The position numbers and the translations under genes are program-made. Below the pieces are notes generated by a model, which worked only from the letters and a program-made list of their open reading frames with translations, searched no databases and had not been told where the DNA came from. Shown here one piece after another: positions 6,402 to 12,023 of a DNA stretch of 12,023 nucleotides; the first letter of the stretch is position 1, and every line of letters starts with the position of its first letter. The stretch is from positions 1 through 12,023 of the forward strand of contig CAMFIX010000044.1 in the NCBI GenBank assembly GCA_945952425.1, written 5' to 3'. Origin of the DNA: an uncultured Pseudorhodobacter sp. (GTDB lineage Bacteria > Pseudomonadota > Alphaproteobacteria > Rhodobacterales > Rhodobacteraceae).

Positions 6402-6430
6402 CGATTTCACCGAAGCAGGGCTTGTGTCAA
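6402..6430 (-). promoter_or_regulatory. Possible internal promoter before the second module
   Basis: A perfect TTGACA (6425-6430) overlaps the stop codon of hpaH on the minus strand. Seventeen bases later is AAATCG (6402-6407), a poor -10. The longest gap inside the cluster (6344-6426) lies here and also holds GTAAC-CCACAA-GTTAA and a near-palindrome GCGGCGAATCGTCGC, either of which could be an operator. The -35 match alone is suggestive, not proof, since TTGACA recurs by chance. Confidence 0.3.
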
Positions 6431-7230
6431 ACCTTTTCGAAAGCGATCTCCACCTGACCGAACGTGCCGAAATCGGCTTCGAACCGGCTGCCGGGCGGCG
6501 CCTCGATTGGCCGGATGAAGCTGCCGGAGAGCAGGATTTCCCCCGCCGCGATGCCCTGGCCATAGTGGGCAAGTCGGTGCACCAGCCACAGAATCCCCGT
6601 CACCGGATCGTTCAAAACCCCCGCACCAAGCCCGGTTTCCTCGACCACACCATCGCGAAACACGATGGCCCCAACGCGGCGCAGGTCGAAGGTATCAACG
6701 CTATGCCTTTGCTCTCCCAACACAATTCCGGCATTGGCGGCATTGTCCGACACAGTGTCGGTGATGATCCGCGCGCGGCCCGTCGCGGGATCGGCGCGCA
6801 GGATGCGGGTGTCGAGAATCTCCAGCGCGGGGGCGACATAGGCGGTCGCGGCCAGCACCTCGTCGCGCGTGACAGGACCGCGCAGCGGAGCCCGCATGAT
6901 GAAGGCGATCTCGGCCTCGACCCGCGGCTGGATGAAACGGCCATGAGGGATCACCTCGCCCGTGGCGAAGCGCATGTCGTCGGTCAAGACGCCGGAATCC
7001 GGCGTCGCGATGTTCAGGGCCTGCTGCATGGCGCGCGAGGTCAGGCCGATTTTCCAGCCGATCCGCCGCGCCCCAAAGGCCTCTTTCCGCGCGACGAGCG
7101 CAGCCTGCACGGCATAGGCTTCGTCCAGCGTCATGCCCGGATGCTGCAGCGACAAGAGGCCGATCTGACGACTCTGGCGCTCGGCCTGGAACAAGGCCTC
7201 CGCGGCCGCAGCGATCTGCTCGGGCGTCAT
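6427..7230 (-). CDS. hpaH: 2-oxo-hept-3-ene-1,7-dioate hydratase (HpaH/HpcG)
   Basis: A 267-residue cytosolic hydratase, the normal length for the family. It adds water to 2-hydroxyhepta-2,4-dienedioate to give 2,4-dihydroxyhept-2-enedioate, the step before the aldolase in homoprotocatechuate meta-cleavage. Diagnostic segments are RRIGWKIGLTSRAMQQALN (Lys60 in the active site), the TPDSGVLTDDM stretch (77-86), RVEAEIAF with metal ligands Glu105 and Glu107, and ALEILDTR with Glu137. The closely related MhpD/TesE hydratases share the fold, but the wording around residues 58-86 is typical of HpaH. It overlaps hpaG by 4 bases and ends module A. No aldolase gene (hpaI) follows; the next gene is the NicX-like dioxygenase. 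Confidence 0.9.
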   Translation of the reverse strand: MTPEQIAAAAEALFQAERQSRQIGLLSLQHPGMTLDEAYAVQAALVARKEAFGARRIGWKIGLTSRAMQQALNIATPDSGVLTDDMRFATGEVIPHGRFIQPRVEAEIAFIMRAPLRGPVTRDEVLAATAYVAPALEILDTRILRADPATGRARIITDTVSDNAANAGIVLGEQRHSVDTFDLRRVGAIVFRDGVVEETGLGAGVLNDPVTGILWLVHRLAHYGQGIAAGEILLSGSFIRPIEAPPGSRFEADFGTFGQVEIAFEKV

Positions 7231-8075
7231 TCGTCGGCCACCGTGTTGCGCAAAGTGCCGAGCCCGTCGGCCGAGATTTCGACCACGTCACCCGGCACCA
7301 GCCAACGCGGCGGATCGAAGCGCGCGCCGGCGCCGGTGGGCGTGCCGGTGACGATGATATCGCCCGGCTGCAGCGTCATGAAGGTGGAGATATAGGCGAT
7401 CTGCCGGGCCACCGGGAAGATCATCCGCGACAGACGATCCTCCTGCCGCAGCTCTCCGTTCACCCGCGTCGTCAGGCGAATATCCAGCTGCGCCGGATCG
7501 CGGAACGGCACGAGCCAGGGCCCCATCGCGCCCGACCGCTCCCAGTTCTTGCCCTGCGTCACGTTGAATTTCGCGTGCCGCACCCAGTCGCGGATCGTGC
7601 CCTCATTGCACAGCGTCAAGGCGGCGATATGCTGCAGCGCCTCGGCCTCGGGAATGCGCCGCCCGGGCTGTCCGATGACGACGGCGACCTCGCCTTCATA
7701 ATCCAGCTGCGGGCTTTCGGGCGGTCGGATCAGGGGTTGCTGATGACCGGTGAAAGACGGCGCGAAGCGGATGAAGAGCGAGGGGTTCGGCGGGGCCTCC
7801 TGCCCATCCTTGTACTCGGCATTGCGGTCGGGAAAGTTGACGCCGACACAGAGAATGCGCGTCGCATCCGGCAGCGGGATGTCATACAGGAACGCACCTT
7901 CGGTATGACTGGCAGCGCGCCCCTCGGCCGCCTGCAAGACTTGCGGAATGGCGCCCGCCGCGATCACCTCTTTCAGCGTTTTGTATTGCGGAAAGTCGGC
8001 GCAGAGCGACAGGACGCCGCCGGGGGCCGTGACGCCCCAATGCGGGCCGTCGGCGGTGAAAGAAACCAGATTCAT
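7227..8075 (-). CDS. hpaG: Fumarylacetoacetate-hydrolase-family protein, HpaG-type decarboxylase/isomerase
   Basis: A 282-residue single-domain member of the FAH family. Seen in order: ILCVGVNFPDRNAEY (74-88), metal ligands in DYEGEVAVVIG (Glu127, Glu129), a third ligand position in CNEGTIRDWVRH (Glu158 where many relatives have Asp), TQGKNWERSGAMGPW with Lys176, and the C-terminal GDIIVTGTPTGAG (238-250). In the hpa pathway HpaG decarboxylates 5-oxopent-3-ene-1,2,5-tricarboxylate and isomerises the product to 2-oxohept-3-ene-1,7-dioate. The enterobacterial enzyme is a duplicated, roughly 430-residue protein, whereas this is one unit, as in many other bacteria. Placement directly before hpaH supports the role; the generic FAH fold means another acylpyruvase-like substrate cannot be excluded. 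Overlaps at both ends are 4 bases, and an AGGAGGT Shine-Dalgarno (8081-8087) lies inside the preceding gene. Confidence 0.83.
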   Translation of the reverse strand: MNLVSFTADGPHWGVTAPGGVLSLCADFPQYKTLKEVIAAGAIPQVLQAAEGRAASHTEGAFLYDIPLPDATRILCVGVNFPDRNAEYKDGQEAPPNPSLFIRFAPSFTGHQQPLIRPPESPQLDYEGEVAVVIGQPGRRIPEAEALQHIAALTLCNEGTIRDWVRHAKFNVTQGKNWERSGAMGPWLVPFRDPAQLDIRLTTRVNGELRQEDRLSRMIFPVARQIAYISTFMTLQPGDIIVTGTPTGAGARFDPPRWLVPGDVVEISADGLGTLRNTVADE

Positions 8076-9468
8076 GCCGCACCTCCTGCGAGTTCGGAGA
8101 GCACTGTCCAGGCGGTTTCGACATCCTCTTCGGTGGTGTCGAATTGGCCGACCTGAAAGCGCAGAACCGTCGCGCCCTCGACCTTGGTTTGAGTGAGATA
8201 GATGCGTCCATCATCGTTGATGCGGTTCACGAAGGCCTGCTGCGCGGCATCTTCGGCGGCGCGCAGACGGAAGGTGAAAAGCGATAGGACAGGCGGCGTC
8301 ACGATCTCGAACCTTCGGTCGGTATCGAGTTTGGCGGCCAGCGCCTGGCTCCACTTGACATGGTTGCGCAACCGGCGGCGGAGCTCTTCCAAGCCATAGG
8401 TCCGCAGCACGAACCACAGTTTCAACGCACGGAACCGTCGGCCAAGGGGGATCGACCACTCGGAGTAATTGATGATGCCGTCGGTGCCGTGGGTCTTCAG
8501 ATACTCCGGTCGAATCGCCAGCGTCTGCACCAGGGGGGCGGGGTCGCGCAGGTAATGCGCCGCGCAATCGAACTGCACGCCGAGCCATTTATGTGGATTG
8601 AAAACAAGGCTATCGGCCGCCTCGATCCCCTGCCACAGGGCGCGGAACTCGGGGCAGATCATCGCCGCACCCGCCCAGGCCGCATCGACATGGCTGTAAA
8701 GCCCATGCGCTTTGGCGACGTCGAGAACCGCGGTCAGATCGTCGCATGCGCCGGTCCCCGTGCCACCGATGCAGGCGATGACCCCGGCGGGAAGAAAGCC
8801 CGCTGCAAGGTCGGCCCGGATCGCCGCATCGAGGGCCAGCGGGTCCATCGACCGCAGCGGCCCCTGGGTCGGGATGCGCACCAGGTTCTCCGCTCCGATG
8901 CCCGAAATCCAGATCGCGCGGTCGATCGAGGTGTGAACTTCGCCCGAGGCATAGACCCTCAGCCGCGGCTGCGAAGACAGGCCGGAGGTATTGCCACGGA
9001 ACCCTAACGCCCGTTCGCGCATCACCAGAACAGCTGCCAAAGTCGCCGATGAAGCACTGTCCTGGATGACGCCGTGGAAGCCCTTCAGCCCCACCGCCTC
9101 GGCCAGCCAGCGCATCATCACCGTCTCCATTTCGGTCGCGGCGGGGGAGGTCTGCCAAAGCATGCATTGCGCGCCGATGGTGCTGGAAAGGAACTCGGCC
9201 AGCATCGAGGGCGGGGTGGCATTGGCGGGGAAATAGGCGAAGAAACGCGGGTGCTGCCAATGGGTCATGCCCGGCAGAACAAGCGTTTGGAAATCGGCGA
9301 AAATCGCCTCCATAGCCTCGCCGTTTTCGGGGGGCGAGGCCGGTAGGGCGGTGGCGGTCGCGCCCGGTATCAGCGGCGCGCGCACCGGGCGGCTGCGCAG
9401 GGTGCGGTGATACTCCGCGCCCCAATCGGCAATGCGGGCGCCCCAGCGCGCGAAAGTGGCCCAGTCCA

Positions 9469-9472
<4 letters not shown>
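8072..9472 (-). CDS. Aromatic-L-amino-acid (DOPA/tyrosine-type) decarboxylase, PLP-dependent
   Basis: A 466-residue fold-type I, group II decarboxylase, close to animal DOPA decarboxylase (about 480 residues). The PLP lysine is Lys295 in FNPHKWLGVQFDC. Asp263 in HVDAAWAG pairs with the pyridine nitrogen. His180 in GEVHTSIDRA corresponds to the ring-stacking His192 of DOPA decarboxylase. Tyr324 in RPEYLK matches the loop Tyr332 needed for true decarboxylation. Having His and Tyr at these places favours decarboxylation over the aldehyde-forming (AAS-type) reaction seen when they change to Asn or Phe. The start at 9472 overlaps the hpaD stop by 4 bases; the second codon is also ATG. The longer open frame upstream reads through hpaD. 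Being sandwiched between hpaD and hpaG implies a role in feeding 3,4-dihydroxyphenyl compounds, for example L-DOPA to dopamine, into the pathway. Substrate is inferred. Confidence 0.9.
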
Positions 9473-10446
<974 letters not shown>

Positions 10447-10447
10447 G

Positions 10448-11860
10448 TCAAACTCCCAGGCGTTGCATCTTGTGGTCACCCAAGGCGAAGGCGCGGTTCT
10501 TCGTTTCCATGTAGAAGTCGAAAGACCAGTCGCCGCCGTCGCGCCCGATGCCGCTGGCCTTGACACCGCCAAAGGGCGTCGGCAAGTGGCGCACATTCTC
10601 GCTGTTCACCCAGATCATCCCGGCCTCCAGCGCCTCGGAGAAGCGCAGGGCGCGGGCCAGGTCGCGGGTCCAGAGATAGCCGGTCAGGCCATAGGCGACG
10701 TCGTTGGCGAGGCGCAACGCCTCGGCCTCGTCGCGGAAGGTCAGCGAGGTGAGGAAGGGACCGAAGACCTCTTCCTGCGCGATGCGCATGGTGGAAGTCG
10801 CTTGGGTGAAGAGGGTGGGGGCAAAGAAGAAGCCCTTGTCTCCAATACGTTTTCCGCCTGCAGCCAGTGTCGCGCCATCGGTCTGGCCGATGCCGACATA
10901 AGAGCTGACCTTGGCGAAATGGGTGCCATGGATCAGCGGCCCGATCTCGGTTTCGGGGTCGAGCGGGTGGCCGACTTTCAGCTTGGCGATGCGGTCGACA
11001 AGCTTGGCGTGGAAGCTCTCGGCGATGCTTTCCTGCACCAGAAGCCGCGAGGAGGAGGTGCAGCGCTCGCCATTCAGCGAGTAGATCATGAAGATCACGG
11101 CGTCGAGAGCGCGATCGAGATCGGCATCGTCGAAGACCACGACGGGGGTCTTGCCTCCCAGCTCGAAATGCACACGCTTCAGGGTTTCGGCACCCTGACG
11201 CATGATGGCCGAGCCGGTGCGGCTTTCGCCGACGAAGGCAATCGCCTTGATGAACGGATGTTCGGTAAGTGCCTTACCGGCACTCTCGCCCATACCGTTC
11301 ACCAGGTTCAAGACCCCCGGCGGCAGGCCCGCGTCGCGGCAAATCTCGGCGAGAATACGCGCGGTCAGGGGGGAGAGTTCGGCGGGTTTGTGAACGACCG
11401 TGCAGCCTGCGGCGAGGGCTGGCGCGATCTTCCAGGTGGCGAGCATGAAGGGGGTGTTCCAGGGCGTGATGACGCCGACCGGGCCGATGGGGGAACGCGA
11501 GGTGAGGTTCAGTTGGCCCGGCGCATGCAGCGTCTGCCCGTCACGCGCCCCGGGCGATTTTTCTGCGAAAAATCGGAAGTTCTCCGCCCCGCGCAGCGCC
11601 GCTTTCGACATGAAGCGCCAGGCCTGGCCAGTGTCCCAGCATTCGCAAAGCGCGATTTCCTCGGCGCGCTCCTCGATCAGGGCGGCGATACGCAGGAGGA
11701 TCGCCTTGCGCTGCTCGCCAGGCATGGCCGCCCAGGCGGGGAAGGCCGCGCGCGCGGCTGTTGCCGCCTGATCGACCGTCGCCGCATCCCCCGCCGCCAC
11801 CCGCGCGATCAGGCTTTCATCCACCGGCGAGCGGGTTTCGAACCAATCGTTCTCACCCAC
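10448..11860 (-). CDS. hpaE: 5-carboxymethyl-2-hydroxymuconate semialdehyde dehydrogenase
   Basis: An aldehyde dehydrogenase of at least 470 residues that oxidises the HpaD product with NAD. Visible are the cofactor/active-site Asn135 (TPWNTPFMLATWK), Lys158 (VVHKPAE), general base Glu233 (FELGGKTPVVVFDDADL), catalytic Cys267 (NGERCTSSSR), Glu364 in the QEEVFGP motif, and an ENVRHLPTPFGGVKASGIGRDGG end typical of HpaE-like enzymes. The start is uncertain. GTG at 11860 is the first standard start codon and has GGGGGAGAGG before it. However, the frame stays open upstream, and residues just before this GTG (HLARYRDGGILHLIGGE) look like the usual N-terminus of the enzyme, so the true protein is probably some 25 or more residues longer. 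It is the first module A gene seen in the window, one base before hpaD. Confidence 0.9.
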   Translation of the reverse strand: MGENDWFETRSPVDESLIARVAAGDAATVDQAATAARAAFPAWAAMPGEQRKAILLRIAALIEERAEEIALCECWDTGQAWRFMSKAALRGAENFRFFAEKSPGARDGQTLHAPGQLNLTSRSPIGPVGVITPWNTPFMLATWKIAPALAAGCTVVHKPAELSPLTARILAEICRDAGLPPGVLNLVNGMGESAGKALTEHPFIKAIAFVGESRTGSAIMRQGAETLKRVHFELGGKTPVVVFDDADLDRALDAVIFMIYSLNGERCTSSSRLLVQESIAESFHAKLVDRIAKLKVGHPLDPETEIGPLIHGTHFAKVSSYVGIGQTDGATLAAGGKRIGDKGFFFAPTLFTQATSTMRIAQEEVFGPFLTSLTFRDEAEALRLANDVAYGLTGYLWTRDLARALRFSEALEAGMIWVNSENVRHLPTPFGGVKASGIGRDGGDWSFDFYMETKNRAFALGDHKMQRLGV

Positions 11861-12023
11861 ATCCTCTCCCCCGATCAGATGCAGGATGCCCCCGTCGCGG
11901 TAGCGCGCGAGGTGCTTGTCGAGCTTGACGAGCTGGGCGGCCAGTGTCCTTTCGGGTCCTGGTGGCGGCAGCTCGCGGAGGTTTTCCCGGAGAGCGCGGC
12001 GTCGATGTCGCGCGGCTCGAGGG
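11861..12023 (-). other. Open 5' extension of the dehydrogenase frame with an apparent frame switch
   Basis: The dehydrogenase frame continues without a stop from 11861 to the window edge, yet contains no ATG, GTG or TTG, only CTG codons such as 11942-11944. From about 11986 downstream it has a coding look (LAAQLVKLDKHLARYRDGG). Between about 11989 and 12021 a different minus-strand frame (LEPRDIDAALSG) looks coding, with all third positions G or C. The two would join if the GGGAAAA run at 11982-11988 had one more G. This could be a real frameshift, a sequencing error, or the end of an upstream gene. No function is assigned to the 5' part. Confidence 0.5.

Overview
The window is a gene-dense, GC-rich (strongly G/C-ending codons) stretch in which every supported gene lies on the minus strand, so transcription runs from the high to the low coordinates. 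Gene content, codon use and protein style suggest an alphaproteobacterium, most likely of the Rhodobacterales/Paracoccus type. That assignment is inference, because no phylogenetic marker gene is present. Twelve coding regions are supported. Six of the junctions are 4-base ATGA overlaps and others are 1-3 bases, so most genes are probably translationally coupled in one or two operons.

Module A (about 12.0 kb down to 6.4 kb) is a homoprotocatechuate (3,4-dihydroxyphenylacetate) meta-cleavage set: an HpaE-type semialdehyde dehydrogenase, an HpaD-type extradiol dioxygenase, an HpaG-type fumarylacetoacetate-hydrolase-fold protein and an HpaH-type hydratase. Between hpaD and hpaG, overlapping both by 4 bases, lies a pyridoxal-phosphate decarboxylase of the aromatic-L-amino-acid (DOPA/tyrosine) family. 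This suggests an aromatic amino acid such as L-DOPA feeds the pathway through its amine. The 5-carboxymethyl-2-hydroxymuconate isomerase (HpaF), the aldolase (HpaI) and an amine oxidase are not in the window.

An 83-base gap with a strong Shine-Dalgarno and a possible -35 element separates module A from module B (about 6.3 kb down to the window start). Module B holds a NicX-like (2,5-dihydroxypyridine 5,6-dioxygenase family) ring-cleavage enzyme, an acyl-CoA-dehydrogenase-fold flavoprotein that lacks the usual catalytic glutamate, an SRPBCC/alpha-beta-hydrolase fusion, a TetR regulator, a glutamine-synthetase-like ligase without the ammonia-handling glutamate, an HpaC-type flavin reductase and the N-terminus of an APC amino acid/amine permease. 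An 18-base palindrome covers the likely permease promoter.

Together the genes read as uptake, amine or amino acid processing (decarboxylase, glutamyl ligase), hydroxylation (flavoprotein plus flavin reductase), two unrelated ring-cleaving dioxygenases, and downstream hydrolysis, oxidation and hydration. Module A is well known apart from the embedded decarboxylase. Module B does not match a pathway I recognise and is the best candidate for an undescribed catabolic system, perhaps for a nitrogen-containing hydroxylated ring or an aromatic amine.
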